Of a stretch of 64,000 nucleotides of DNA, positions 53,443 to 62,470 are shown one piece after another (within the stretch, counting starts at the first letter, position 1; every line of letters starts with the position of its first letter). The notes below the pieces were generated by a model, which saw only the letters and a program-made list of their open reading frames with translations, ran no database searches and had not been told where the DNA came from. Both the position numbers and the translations under genes were made by a program. Source of the stretch: REEB95 sp963762425 (lineage in GTDB: Bacteria > Pseudomonadota > Alphaproteobacteria > ATCC43930 > CGMCC-115725). The stretch lies in the NCBI GenBank assembly GCA_963762425.1, contig CAVXKY010000004.1, positions 186,001 through 250,000 on the forward strand, in the 5' to 3' direction.

Positions 53443-54531
53443 TCACCTCAGCTTCAGCGTGGTGAGGCCGGCGATGGCCAGGATCGAGGCGATGATCCAG
53501 AAGCGGATGACGATGGTCGGCTCCTTCCAGCCCTTCTGCTCGAAGTGGTGGTGGAGCGGCGCCATGCGGAACACGCGCTTGCCGGTGAGCCTGAAACTCG
53601 CCACCTGCACGATCACCGACACGGTTTCGAGCACGAACAGCCCGCCGACGATCGCCAGCACCAGCTCGTTCTTGGTGACGACGCTGACGATGCCGAGCGC
53701 CGCGCCGATCGACAGCGAGCCGGTGTCGCCCATGAACACCATGGCCGGCGGCGCGTTGAACCACAGGAAGCCCAGCGCCGCGCCCACCATCGCCGCGCAG
53801 AACACCGCCAGTTCGCCCGCGCCGCTGACGTGCTGGATTTGCAGGTAATTGGCGAACACCAGATTGCCGACCAGATAGGAGATCAGCATGAAACAGCCGG
53901 CCGCGATCATCGCCGGCACGATGGCGAGCCCGTCGAGCCCGTCGGTCAGATTGACCGCGTTGGCGGCGCCGGTGACGACCAGGGCCGCGAACACGGCGAA
54001 GAACCAGCCGAGATCGGGCAGCACGGTCTTGAGGAACGGCACCGTCAGCGAGGTGCCGAGCGGACGGTGCATCAGCAGAATCACCGCGACCGCGCCCGCG
54101 AGCGCGATGGCGAACTCGATCAGGAGCCGGAGGCGGCCCGGTATGCCCTTGGACGAGCGCTTGGTGAGCTTGCTGTAATCGTCGAAGAACCCAACCGCGC
54201 CGAAGCTCGCCGTGACCAACAGCGTCACCCAGACATAGCCGTTCCTGAGATCGGCCCAGAGCAAGGTCGATCCGGTCACCGCCAGCAGGATCAGGAACCC
54301 GCCCATGGTGGGGGTTCCGGCCTTGGTGATGAGGTGGTCCGCCGGTCCGTCGAGGCGGATCGGCTGGCCGCCGCGCTGCTTCACCTTCAGCCAGTTGATG
54401 ATCTTCGGGCCGCAGATGAAGCTGATGACCAGCGCCGTCACCACCGCGCCGCCCGAGCGGAAGGTGATGTAGCGGAACAGGTTGAAGAGCGTGAATTGAT
54501 CGGCCAGGGGCGCGAGCAGCTCGTACAGCAT
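53443..54531 (-). CDS. mraY: Phospho-MurNAc-pentapeptide transferase
   Basis: Integral membrane enzyme making lipid I from undecaprenyl phosphate. 362 residues, ten spans. Family signatures: ITKAGTPTMGGFLILLAVTG, GFFDDYSKLTKRSSKGIPGR, NAVNLTDGLDGLAIVP, FMGDTGSLSIGAALG and FRMAPLHHHFEQKGW. It starts a few bases after the murF stop. The frame also continues upstream into murF, which is the effect of a murF indel and not a fusion. Confidence 0.96.
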   Translation of the reverse strand: MLYELLAPLADQFTLFNLFRYITFRSGGAVVTALVISFICGPKIINWLKVKQRGGQPIRLDGPADHLITKAGTPTMGGFLILLAVTGSTLLWADLRNGYVWVTLLVTASFGAVGFFDDYSKLTKRSSKGIPGRLRLLIEFAIALAGAVAVILLMHRPLGTSLTVPFLKTVLPDLGWFFAVFAALVVTGAANAVNLTDGLDGLAIVPAMIAAGCFMLISYLVGNLVFANYLQIQHVSGAGELAVFCAAMVGAALGFLWFNAPPAMVFMGDTGSLSIGAALGIVSVVTKNELVLAIVGGLFVLETVSVIVQVASFRLTGKRVFRMAPLHHHFEQKGWKEPTIVIRFWIIASILAIAGLTTLKLR

Positions 54532-54535
54532 GGGG

Positions 54536-55946
54536 CTACTCCTTCGCCGCCAGGGCCGGCTGGGCGGAAAGGCGCGCGGCCACGTCGTACATGCGGCTGC
54601 CATGCGAGCCCTTGACCAGAACCACGTCGCCCGGCTTGAGCCGCGCCGCCACCATCTTCGCCGCCTCGGCCGGGGTCGCGGCATGGCCGCCGCGCGCGCG
54701 GGGCCGGCAGCGCCTGGTCGAGCGCGCGCATCTCGGAGCCGGATGTGAAGACCAGGTCGATGTTCGCTTCGTTCAAGGGACCCGCCAGTTCGGCGTGGAG
54801 CCGCGCCGACTGCTCTCCCAACTCCAGCATGTCGCCCAGCACGGCGATGCGCCTTCCGCCGTTCTTGGGGCTCATCGCCGCGAGCACCGCGATCGCCGCC
54901 CGCATCGAGGCCGGGCTGGCGTTGTAGCTTTCGTCGATCAGCACGGCCTCGCCGCCGGGCAGCGCGATCTTGAAGCGCCTTCCGCGCCCCGCCATGGGTT
55001 CGAGCGTCGCCATCGCCGACGCCGCGCCGACGGCGTCGCCGCCCGCCGCCTTGACCGCCGCCAGCACCGCCAGGCTGTTCATCACCCAATGGCGGCCGGG
55101 CAGCGACACGGAATAGTCGAACACGTCCCCCATCACCGAAACGGTCACGGCGCTGGCGCAGCCGTGCAGATCGCATTCGACCAGCCGCACCGACGCGTCC
55201 GCATGCGCGCCGAAGGAGACGATGTGCGACACCCCGGAAGCATTGGCGCGCGCGGCCAGGCGCTCGTAATGGGGATTGTCGCGGTTCAGGACGGCGGCGC
55301 CGCGTCCGCCCATGCCGTTGAAGATCTCGGCCTTGGCGTCGGCGATCGCCTCGACCGAGGGGAAGAATCCGAGATGCGTCGCTTCGATGGTGGTGATGAG
55401 CGCGACGTCGGGCCTGACCAGCCGCGTCAACGCGTCGATCTCGCCCGCGTGGTTCATGCCCATCTCGAACACGCCGTATTTGGCGTCGCACGGCAAACGC
55501 GCGAGCGACAGCGGCACGCCCCACTGGTTGTTGAGGCTGCCTTGGGAGGCGACGGTCGGCCCCTGGCGTTCGAGCGCGTGGCGCAACGCCTCCTTGACGC
55601 CGGTCTTGCCGACGCTGCCGGTGACGCCGATGACGATGGCCTGGCCGCGCGCGCGCGCGGCCTTGCCCAGATCCTCGAGCGCCTTCAGGGTGTCGGCGAC
55701 CATGAGCAACGGCGATCCGGGAGGAATTTGCTTCACGCTGCGGCTGACCGCGGCGGCGGCGGCGCCTTTGCCGAACGCGTCGGCGACGAAATCATGGCCG
55801 TCCGCCTTGGGCCCTTTGATCGCCACGAACAAATCGCCGCGCGCCAAACTGCGGCTGTCGATCGAGACGCCCTGGGCGCTCCACTCGCGGCTGTTGCGGC
55901 CGGAGGTCGCGGCTGCGGCTTCGAAGGATGTCCAGAGCGCGTTCAA
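54536..55946 (-). CDS. murF: UDP-MurNAc-tripeptide--D-Ala-D-Ala ligase, one frameshift
   Basis: Last cytosolic Mur ligase, adding D-Ala-D-Ala. SIDSRSLARGDLFVAIKGPK, ATP loop VIGVTGSVGKTGVKEALRHA, EMGMNHAGEIDALTRL, DESYNASPASMRAAI and C-terminal DVVLVKGSHGSRMYDVAARL. One extra base near 54698 separates this last segment from the rest; repaired length 469 residues, TAG at 54536-54538. A TTG start overlaps the murE stop (TTGA) and matches the conserved N-terminus. Confidence 0.93.
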
Positions 55947-57406
55947 ACGCCGCCTCCCGCCAAGGCGGCGATGGCGGCTCGGGCTTCGTCCTTGTCCGAG
56001 AAGGGCAGGGTTTTCGATCCCACGATCTGACCGCTTTCATGCCCCTTGCCGGCGATCAGCAGCAGATCGCCCTTACGGAGCAATGCGGCGGCCGTACGGA
56101 TGGCCTCGCGGCGGTCGGCGATCTCGCGCGCCTTGGGGCAGGCGGCCAGGATGGCGCGGCGGATCGCTGCCGGGTCTTCGCTCCTTGGGTTGTCGTCGGT
56201 GACGAACACCAGATCGGCCAAACGCTGGGCGATGGCGCCCATCAAGGGCCGCTTGCCCTTGTCGCGGTCGCCGCCGCAGCCGAACACCAGCACCAGCCGG
56301 CCCCGCCCATGCGGGCGCAACGCCTTGAGCGCGGTTTCGAGCGCGTCGGGGCTGTGGGCGTAATCGACGATCACCTTCGCGCCCGAGGAATGGGTGGCGA
56401 CATCCTCCATCCGCCCCGGCGCGCCTCGGAGATTCCTCAAAGCGCCTAGCCCGACCTCGGCCTTTATCCCGGTTACGAGCGCCAATCCCAGCGCGCACAA
56501 CGCGTTCATCGCCTGAAACCCGCCCAATAGAGGCAGATCGAGGCCGTGCCTCTGCCCCGCCAGGCTGATCTCGATGCCGATCCCGGCATCCTTGGGCTCG
56601 GCCCGGACGAGCCGCAGCTCGGCCCGCTCGGCCCGGCCATAAGTCACGGTCTTGATCCCGCGGCCCCGGCAAAGCTCGGCCAGCTCGACGCCTTCCCGCT
56701 GATCGATGGCGATCACGGCGGCGCCGTCCCGGGGCAACAGCTCGGCGAACAGCCGCGTCTTGGCGGTGAAATAGGCCGCCATGTCCGGGTGATAGTCGAG
56801 ATGGTCGCGGGTCAGGTTGGTGAAGCCGGCGGCCGCCAACTTGACGCCGTCGAGGCGGAACTGGTCGAGGCCGTGGCTCGAGGCTTCGAGCGCCAGATGA
56901 TCGACGCCCATCCCCGCCAGTTCCTGCAATTCCTTGTGCAGCTCGACCGGATCGGGGGTGGTGAGGCTGCCGGGTTTTTCGATCCCCGGTCCGACGATCC
57001 CGGTGGTGCCGAGGCTCGCCGCCTTCAGCCCGGCGCTTTGCCAGATCTGGCGCAGGAACGCCGCGACCGAGGTCTTGCCGTTGGTGCCGGTGACGGCGGC
57101 GACGGTGGCGGGCTGGGGCGCGTAATAGAGCGCCGCCATCAGCGCGAGGCATCGGCGCGGATTGGCGTCCACCACCACCGGCACCGGCAGCTCGACCGGC
57201 CGGTCGGCCAGCACGGCGCTGGCTCCGCGCTTCACCGCGTCGTCGAGAAAACGCCGCCCGTCGGCGCTGCGGCCGGAGAGGGCGGCGAACAGGTAACCGG
57301 GCTTCACCGCGCGCGAGTCAGACGTCAAACCGAGGATATCGGGGTCCCCCCGCGGCGCGATGTGACCCTGGCCCGAGGCGCCGCGCATGAGCTCAGTTAG
57401 CCGCAA
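55943..57406 (-). CDS. murE: UDP-MurNAc-L-Ala-D-Glu:meso-diaminopimelate ligase
   Basis: Third Mur ligase. LTSDSRAVKPGYLFAALSGR, ATP loop AAVTGTNGKTSVAAFLRQIW, TTPDPVELHKELQELA, LEASSHGLDQFRLDG, NLTRDHLDYH and FVTDDNPRSEDPAAIRRAI; the DNPR motif specifies meso-diaminopimelate. A TTG at 57406 giving (M)RLTELMRG, inside the end of ftsI, best fits the family's M-x-L-x-E-L start; an ATG at 57388 would shorten it by six residues. About 487 residues, no frame break. Confidence 0.95.
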   Translation of the reverse strand: MRLTELMRGASGQGHIAPRGDPDILGLTSDSRAVKPGYLFAALSGRSADGRRFLDDAVKRGASAVLADRPVELPVPVVVDANPRRCLALMAALYYAPQPATVAAVTGTNGKTSVAAFLRQIWQSAGLKAASLGTTGIVGPGIEKPGSLTTPDPVELHKELQELAGMGVDHLALEASSHGLDQFRLDGVKLAAAGFTNLTRDHLDYHPDMAAYFTAKTRLFAELLPRDGAAVIAIDQREGVELAELCRGRGIKTVTYGRAERAELRLVRAEPKDAGIGIEISLAGQRHGLDLPLLGGFQAMNALCALGLALVTGIKAEVGLGALRNLRGAPGRMEDVATHSSGAKVIVDYAHSPDALETALKALRPHGRGRLVLVFGCGGDRDKGKRPLMGAIAQRLADLVFVTDDNPRSEDPAAIRRAILAACPKAREIADRREAIRTAAALLRKGDLLLIAGKGHESGQIVGSKTLPFSDKDEARAAIAALAGGGV

Positions 57407-59138
57407 GTGTCCGTCCCTGTGGGGGCAAGCCGACCACCAGAGAGCGGCGAATTTCGGGCGAATTCTCGTCAACAGGTTGAATTCCGACGAGCGGCGCCAT
57501 GCGCTCGACGATGCGCCGCACCGCCGGCGCCGCCGTCAGGCCGCCGGTGGCGCCGCCGGCCTTGGCGCCGATATGCGGCTCGTCCAGGAGCGCCAGCACC
57601 AGGTAGCGCGGATCGTTGATCGGAAAGACGCCGAGGAAGGACGACACCAGGGCGTGGCGGGCATAACCGCCGTTTTCCACCTTCTCGGCGGTGCCGGTCT
57701 TGCCGCCGACCAGATATCCCGGCGCGTTGGCGAGCTTGCCGGTGCCCTGTTCGACTACCAGGCGCAGAAGTTTGCGCATCTCGAGCGAGGTCGCGGCCGA
57801 CATCACCCGCTGGCCCTGGGGCGCCGCTCCGTCCGGCCGCTTCAGGATGGTGGCGGGATAGAGGATGCCGCCATTGGCCACCGCGCTCGCCGCGCTCGCC
57901 ACCTGCAAGGGGCTGACGGAGATGCCGTGGCCGAAGGCGATGGTCATGGTGTTGATCGGCCGCCACGGATGCGGCATCAGCGGCGATGCCACCTCCGGCA
58001 GCTCGAAGCTGGGCTGGCGCAGCAATCCCAGGCGATCCAGGAAATCGCGCTGGCGGTCGGTGCCGGCATCGGCGGCCATGCGCGCCTCGCCGATGTTCGA
58101 GGAATACATGAAAATCTCGGGCACGGTGAGCCAGCGCTTCTGTGGATCGTCGTCGTGGATGGTGTAGCCCGCGACCTCGAGCGGCTTGGTCGCGTCGTAA
58201 CGGCTGGCGAAGGTGCTGACGCCGTCGTCGAGCGCCATGGCGGTGGTGAAGATCTTGAACAGCGACCCGACCTCGTAGATGCCGAGCGTGGCGCGGTCGA
58301 ACAGATCCTCGGGCTTGGCGCTGCCGGGATTGTTGGGGTCGAAATCGGGCAGCGAGACCAGCGCCAGCACCTCGCCCGAACGCACGTCCATGATGATGCC
58401 GGTGCCGCCGAGCGCGTTGAAATCGGCGATCTGGCGGGCGAGCTCGCTCTTGAGGATGTATTGCAGCCGCACGTCGATCGACAATTGCACCGGCGCGTCG
58501 CCGCTCTTCAGGCTGTCGTCGAGGCCGCGCTCGATGCCGGCGAGACCGCTATTGTCGAGCCCGGCGAAGCCCAGCACATGGGCGGCGAGACTGCCCTTGG
58601 GATAGACCCGCTTGCCCTCGGTCTGGAATTCGAGGCCGGGAATGCCGAGCTGGATGACCGCCATCTTCTGTTGCGGCGAAAGCTGGCGCGCCAGCCAGAC
58701 GAAACCCTTGTCGGAGGAAAGCCGGGCGTAAAGCTCGTTCGCGTTGGTCTCGGGCAGCACGGAGGCGAGCTGCACCGCGGCGATGCCCTTATTCGGCACC
58801 TGCTTCGGCACGGCGAAGAGCGAGGAAGTATCGAGCGTGGTGGCGAGCAGCACGCCGTTGCGGTCGACGATGTCGGCGCGCGCGACATGGCTCGGGCCTG
58901 CCTGGCGGGCATGCGCCGTGCGCAAATCGCCGCTCTTGAAGCCCGCCACTTCGATGAGCCGTCCGGCGATCACCGCAAAGGCCAGCATGAACAGCGCGCC
59001 GGCGATCAGCAGCCTTGTGTGGCTGAGTTCGAGCGCGGCTTTCGCCGGACCTTCGGGCGAGGCATTGACGGCGCGGCCGGGGCGGAAATGGCGTGGCCGG
59101 CACGGATTGTCATGGCCGAGATTGAGCCGGTGGTTCAT
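57393..59138 (-). CDS. ftsI: Division transpeptidase FtsI (PBP3)
   Basis: Class B penicillin-binding protein crosslinking septal wall. 581 residues: one N-terminal span (LLIAGALFMLAFAVIAGRLI), pedestal domain, then transpeptidase motifs SxxK in YEVGSLFKIFTTAM, SxN in MYSSNIGEAR and KTG in VGGKTGTAEKVENGG. The ATG overlaps the ftsL stop. Intact. Confidence 0.96.
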   Translation of the reverse strand: MNHRLNLGHDNPCRPRHFRPGRAVNASPEGPAKAALELSHTRLLIAGALFMLAFAVIAGRLIEVAGFKSGDLRTAHARQAGPSHVARADIVDRNGVLLATTLDTSSLFAVPKQVPNKGIAAVQLASVLPETNANELYARLSSDKGFVWLARQLSPQQKMAVIQLGIPGLEFQTEGKRVYPKGSLAAHVLGFAGLDNSGLAGIERGLDDSLKSGDAPVQLSIDVRLQYILKSELARQIADFNALGGTGIIMDVRSGEVLALVSLPDFDPNNPGSAKPEDLFDRATLGIYEVGSLFKIFTTAMALDDGVSTFASRYDATKPLEVAGYTIHDDDPQKRWLTVPEIFMYSSNIGEARMAADAGTDRQRDFLDRLGLLRQPSFELPEVASPLMPHPWRPINTMTIAFGHGISVSPLQVASAASAVANGGILYPATILKRPDGAAPQGQRVMSAATSLEMRKLLRLVVEQGTGKLANAPGYLVGGKTGTAEKVENGGYARHALVSSFLGVFPINDPRYLVLALLDEPHIGAKAGGATGGLTAAPAVRRIVERMAPLVGIQPVDENSPEIRRSLVVGLPPQGRTLAAN

Positions 59139-59452
59139 GGGGCCGCCTTGGCGAGCATCGGCGTGGGCGCGGATCCCGGCCGGAACGGGATATGGTCGAT
59201 GCTGCTGATCTGCGCCGCGCCGACCGGCGACAGGTGAAGGAAGGTCTGGTTGAGGCGGTCGAGCCGCTGCGGATCGGACAGTAGGCTCCACTCCGCGTTG
59301 AGGACGCGATTCTCGTCGCGCGCGGCGGCGATGTCGTGATTCAGCTGCGTCAGCCGGTCCTCGAGCCGGCCGACCTCGTATTTGACCTGGAACATGGCAT
59401 AGCCGGCGATCATCACCGCCAGCGTCCAAAGAATGGTGGTGAGTCGGATCAT
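59135..59452 (-). CDS. ftsL: Cell division protein FtsL
   Basis: A small bitopic division protein (105 residues) of the FtsQLB complex. A short N-terminus, one span (TILWTLAVMIAGYAMFQV) and a coiled coil starting VGRLEDRLTQLNHDIAAARD with WSLLSDPQRLDRL, the alphaproteobacterial FtsL pattern. It has four-base overlaps with rsmH and ftsI. Low sequence conservation, but position and architecture are diagnostic. Confidence 0.9.
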   Translation of the reverse strand: MIRLTTILWTLAVMIAGYAMFQVKYEVGRLEDRLTQLNHDIAAARDENRVLNAEWSLLSDPQRLDRLNQTFLHLSPVGAAQISSIDHIPFRPGSAPTPMLAKAAP

Positions 59453-60423
59453 GCCGCCATCTCCCCGGAGGCGGGCCAAGCGGGCGCCGCCGTCCGCTCG
59501 GCGACGCGCAGCCGGGCCGAGCGCGCGCGGGGGTTGGCCGCGATCTCGGCCGCTTGGGGGGTGATGGGCTTGCGCGCGATCAGGCGGAAACTCGGCTCGC
59601 GATACTGCGTGGCGGGCAGGTGGCGCGAGGCGCGCGGGCTTTCGCCCGAGCGCGCGCGCAGGAAGGTCTTGACGCCGCGGTCCTCGAGCGAATGGAAGGA
59701 GATGACGGCCAGCCTGCCCGTGGGCGCCAGCAGGCGTTCGGCGGCATGGAGGCCGCGTTCCAGTTCGCCCAACTCGTCGTTCACGGCGATGCGTAGCGCC
59801 TGGAAGGTGCGGGTGGCGGCGTCGATGCCGCCCGCCTCGGGCACGGCGCGGCGCACCAGCTCGGCCAGTTCCAGGGTCCGGGAGATCGGCGCGCGCGCGC
59901 GCGCGGCCAGGATGGCGCGGGCGACGCGCCGGGCGAAGCGCTCCTCGCCGTAGTCGCGGATGATGCGGGTCAGTTCCGCCTCGGGCAAATTGTTCACCAG
60001 CTCGGCGGCGCTTTCGCCCCGGCTTTCCATGCGCATGTCGAGCGGCCCGTCGGCGCGGAAGGAAAATCCCCGCGCGGCCTGGTCGATCTGCATCGAGGAC
60101 ACGCCGAGATCGAAGGTCACTCCCATCACCGCGTCGATGCCGAGCGGCTTCAGATGCTGCTCCATCTCGGAAAAACGTCCCTCGATCAGCGTCAGCCGGT
60201 CGCGGTAGCGCCGCGCCAGTTCCGCGCCCTGCTTGACCGCTTCGGGATCGCGGTCGAAGGCGACGACGCGGCAGGATGCCGCTTCCAGCAGCGCCCGGCT
60301 GTAGCCGCCGGCGCCGAAGGTGCCGTCGAGATAAAGCGCGCCGTCGCGCGGGTTCAGCGCGGCGATCGCCTCGCCCAGCAGCACGGGAAGGTGCCCGGTG
60401 AATTTTTGGGCGTCATGGTTCAT
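59449..60423 (-). CDS. rsmH: 16S rRNA (cytosine1402-N4)-methyltransferase
   Basis: 324 residues. HLPVLLGEAIAALNPRDGAL, SAM site YLDGTFGAGGYSRALLE, VAFDRDPEAV, LGVSSMQIDQAARGFSFRAD and ISFHSLEDRGVKTFLR identify RsmH (MraW). It overlaps mraZ by four bases and ftsL by four. Confidence 0.96.
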   Translation of the reverse strand: MNHDAQKFTGHLPVLLGEAIAALNPRDGALYLDGTFGAGGYSRALLEAASCRVVAFDRDPEAVKQGAELARRYRDRLTLIEGRFSEMEQHLKPLGIDAVMGVTFDLGVSSMQIDQAARGFSFRADGPLDMRMESRGESAAELVNNLPEAELTRIIRDYGEERFARRVARAILAARARAPISRTLELAELVRRAVPEAGGIDAATRTFQALRIAVNDELGELERGLHAAERLLAPTGRLAVISFHSLEDRGVKTFLRARSGESPRASRHLPATQYREPSFRLIARKPITPQAAEIAANPRARSARLRVAERTAAPAWPASGEMAA

Positions 60424-60872
60424 TTCGTCTCACGCGGCGGCAGGGTCAGCCCGCGCTCGCGGATGCGCGCGCGCATCTCTTCATGGTGGCGTTTGAAGCT
60501 TCCGCCCTCCCAGATCTGGAAGGTCGGGCCAGCGCCGACGAAGGTGGCGTTGTCGCCGATGCCGGCATGCTTGGCGAGGTCGGAGGGCAGCATGATGCGG
60601 CCCTCGCCGTCGAAGGCGAGCTGCCGCATGTCGGCGAGCAAGGTGGCGAGCGCCTCGCGCTCCTCCGACAGCTCGGGCAGGCTGTCGAGGCGGCGGCTCA
60701 TCTCCTCGATGCGGTCGATACCGGCGGCTTCGATGGCGGGCAGCTTGACGGCGCGGTAGGCGACGATGCCGGCGGGACTCGCTTCCGCCAGCGCGGCGCG
60801 GAAGGCCGCCGGAACCGAGACGCGGCCCTTGCGGTCCACCTTGTTGAGATAGGTCGAAAGAAAAATCGCCAC
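60420..60872 (-). CDS. mraZ: Transcriptional regulator MraZ
   Basis: First gene of the cluster; a ring-forming AbrB-like DNA-binding protein that represses it. 150 residues with two repeats of the MraZ motif: NKVDRKGRVSVPAAFRAAL and FDGEGRIMLPSDLAKHAG. The GTG start before AIFLSTYLNKVDRKGR is chosen because GGGAG sits ahead of it and MraZ proteins begin right before this motif; an upstream GTG would add nine atypical residues. Its own operator lies about 90 bases upstream. Confidence 0.94.
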   Translation of the reverse strand: MAIFLSTYLNKVDRKGRVSVPAAFRAALAEASPAGIVAYRAVKLPAIEAAGIDRIEEMSRRLDSLPELSEEREALATLLADMRQLAFDGEGRIMLPSDLAKHAGIGDNATFVGAGPTFQIWEGGSFKRHHEEMRARIRERGLTLPPRETK

Positions 60873-60959
60873 GGCCTGCTCCCGAAACGTGTCCCCCACG
60901 CTGTCGCCAGCGCCGACGTCCCGGAGCTGCGTGCCCGATGGGCGCGTGGCTCTCCTTTA

Positions 60960-60994
60960 TGGGACTAAATGGGATAACATGGGATTTAATGGGC
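60960..60994 (-). promoter_or_regulatory. MraZ operator: four TGGGN boxes at 10-bp pitch
   Basis: Read on the plus strand, TGGGA (60960-60964), TGGGA (60970-60974), TGGGA (60980-60984) and TGGGC (60990-60994), each separated by exactly five bases (CTAAA, TAACA, TTTAA). This is the known MraZ-binding arrangement, one box per helical turn, placed about 90 bases upstream of mraZ. Confidence 0.85.
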
Positions 60995-61000
60995 AGTCAA
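60972..61000 (-). promoter_or_regulatory. Sigma70-type promoter of the dcw cluster, overlapping the operator
   Basis: On the minus strand, TTGACT (61000-60995) and TTATCC (60977-60972) are separated by exactly 17 bases. The spacer contains one whole MraZ box, another box overlaps the -10 element, and the last abuts the -35, so bound MraZ would block RNA polymerase. Two inverted repeats lie upstream (CCACGG-TAAAT-CCGTGG at 61008-61024; GCCTAAA-CT-TTTAGGC at 61050-61065). Confidence 0.65.
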
Positions 61001-61158
61001 ACTTTTTCCACGGTAAATCCGTGGGTTAGAGGGTATTTTGGGATCGAAAGCCTAAACTTTTAGGCAATAGACTTGGCCCCAATGGCTGGTGTCTTGGGAC
61101 ATTCAACGAATACTGTAGCTTGTCTATGGAAACATTTGGAGAACAAGGGAAAAATAGT

Positions 61159-61558
61159 GCCAGACGGCCTGTAAGCCGGGTTCTGTCCCCGCTTTCGCGG
61201 GTGATGACCATTCCTCTGGGACGTCCGTTACCGGACGCCTCGCGCGACCGACCCGGACGGCGGCGGCGGAAACTCGCCCGGCCCCTTCGCGCCCAAAGGC
61301 GCTCGGAACCTGCCGTCCCTACTTGGTCTTGCTCCCGGTGGGGTTTGCCCTGCCACCGCCGTTACCGGCGGCGCGGTGCGCTCTTACCGCACCATTTCAC
61401 CCTTGCCGCCCGCCCCTTGCGGGGAAGGTTTGGCGGTATGTTTCTGTGGCACTGTCCCTGGGGTCGCCCCCGCCGGACGTTATCCGGCACCGTGTTTCCG
61501 TGGAGCCCGGACTTTCCTCCCCCCGAATGAACGGAGGGCGGCCATCCGGCCGTCTGGC
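61159..61558 (-). ncRNA. rnpB: RNase P RNA (class A)
   Basis: Catalytic RNA that trims tRNA precursors. The ends pair as helix P1: GCCAGACGGCC at the 5' end and GGCCGTCTGGC at the 3' end. Conserved blocks include GAGGAAAGTCCGGGCTCC near the 5' end, AACAGAAACATACCGCC-like P4/J regions (CCACAGAAACATACCGCC) and AGAACCCGGCTTACAGGCC before the 3' end. About 400 nt, typical of proteobacteria. Transcribed in the same direction as the dcw cluster. Confidence 0.95.
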
Positions 61559-61602
61559 GGGGACATAAGATGGGGATCGGGCGCCTAAGTCAAACCGCGT
61601 CT

Positions 61603-61711
61603 TTTAGGTTTCGCTTCGCACGTCATGTGCTACGCGGGCCTTTAGGTTTTGCTTCGCACGTCGGGTGTTACACCCTTTTAATTTAGCTTCGCACGTCATG
61701 TGCTACGCGGT
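61603..61711. repeat. Three imperfect copies of a 35-38 bp repeat
   Basis: Each copy has the core GCTTCGCACGTC (61613-61624, 61651-61662, 61686-61697) preceded by TTTAGGTTT-like sequence and followed by a GTGcTACgC-like end. The outer copies hold GCAC-GTCAT-GTGC, a small palindrome. The last copy runs into the 3' end of the amidase gene and contains its stop codon (61703-61705). Confidence 0.65.
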
Positions 61712-62452
61712 GCGGGCGACGATGGCAGCGCGGCGTTGGGTTTCGTCGTCGGGCGCGCCGTCGCAATGCGCCGGGCGGAAATGGAGCTGGAAGGCGCGCA
61801 CAACCTCGGCGAAGGAATCATCGGGCACGTCAAGCTCGGGACAGGCATAGCCGAAGGCGATCAGATTCCGTCTCAGTTCGGCCACGCCGCCCGATGGCGC
61901 TGGCGATCTCGAGCCGAAATCGGGCCAGAGGCCGACGCCCGCCTTGGCCAGGCGTTGCCAATCGAACAACTCGCCCGGATCGTCCTTGCGCCCCGGCGCC
62001 ACGTCGGAATGGCCGAGCACATGGCGCGCCGGGATGTTGTGGCGCTTGAGGATGTCGCGGCCCAATTCTTCCAGCGCCGCCATCTGCCGCTCCGGGAACG
62101 GCCGATAGCCCCATTCATGGCCGGGATTGACCAGCTCGATGCCGATCGACGCGCCGTTGATGTCGCCGCGCCCGCGCCAGCTCGACACCCCGGCATGCCA
62201 GGCGCGCTTGTCCTCGGCCACCAGGCGGAACACCGACCCGTCCTCGTCGATCAGGTAATGGGCGCTGACCCGGGATTCGGGCACGGTCAGCCGCGCCAGC
62301 GCTTCCTCGGCGTTCTTCATGCCGGTGTAGTGCAGGATCAACATGTCCACCCCGCCGTTGCGGGCGTCGAAATTGGGCGAGTGGCGATGCTTGAGTCGCA
62401 TGGCGAACGGCGCCGAGCCTAGCGGAAAGCATGGGACCGGCCAATGAGTCAT
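61703..62452 (-). CDS. N-acetylmuramoyl-L-alanine amidase (AmpD/AmiD type)
   Basis: Zinc amidase cutting the lactyl-peptide bond of wall fragments. SPNFDARNGGVDMLILHYTG opens the Amidase_2 domain (first zinc His), RVSAHYLIDEDGSVFRLV, RAWHAGVSSWRG, IGIELVNPGHEWGYRPF and the last zinc site HVLGHSDVAPGRKDDPGELF follow; a C-terminal peptidoglycan-binding-like helical region ends near FQLHFRP. About 249 residues from ATG 62452; ATG 62401 would also keep the domain. No clear signal peptide, favouring a cytosolic recycling role like AmpD. Confidence 0.88.
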   Translation of the reverse strand: MTHWPVPCFPLGSAPFAMRLKHRHSPNFDARNGGVDMLILHYTGMKNAEEALARLTVPESRVSAHYLIDEDGSVFRLVAEDKRAWHAGVSSWRGRGDINGASIGIELVNPGHEWGYRPFPERQMAALEELGRDILKRHNIPARHVLGHSDVAPGRKDDPGELFDWQRLAKAGVGLWPDFGSRSPAPSGGVAELRRNLIAFGYACPELDVPDDSFAEVVRAFQLHFRPAHCDGAPDDETQRRAAIVARTA

Positions 62453-62470
62453 AAGCCGGCCATAGCCAGC

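Noticed and set aside
53443..55524. Apparent MurF-MraY fusion
   Set aside because: The true murF end (SHGSRMYDVAARL then TAG) lies in another frame after one extra base; mraY has its own ATG at the usual place.
61120..61530. A 136-codon frame across the rnpB region
   Set aside because: It runs antisense through a clear RNase P RNA and has no protein motif.
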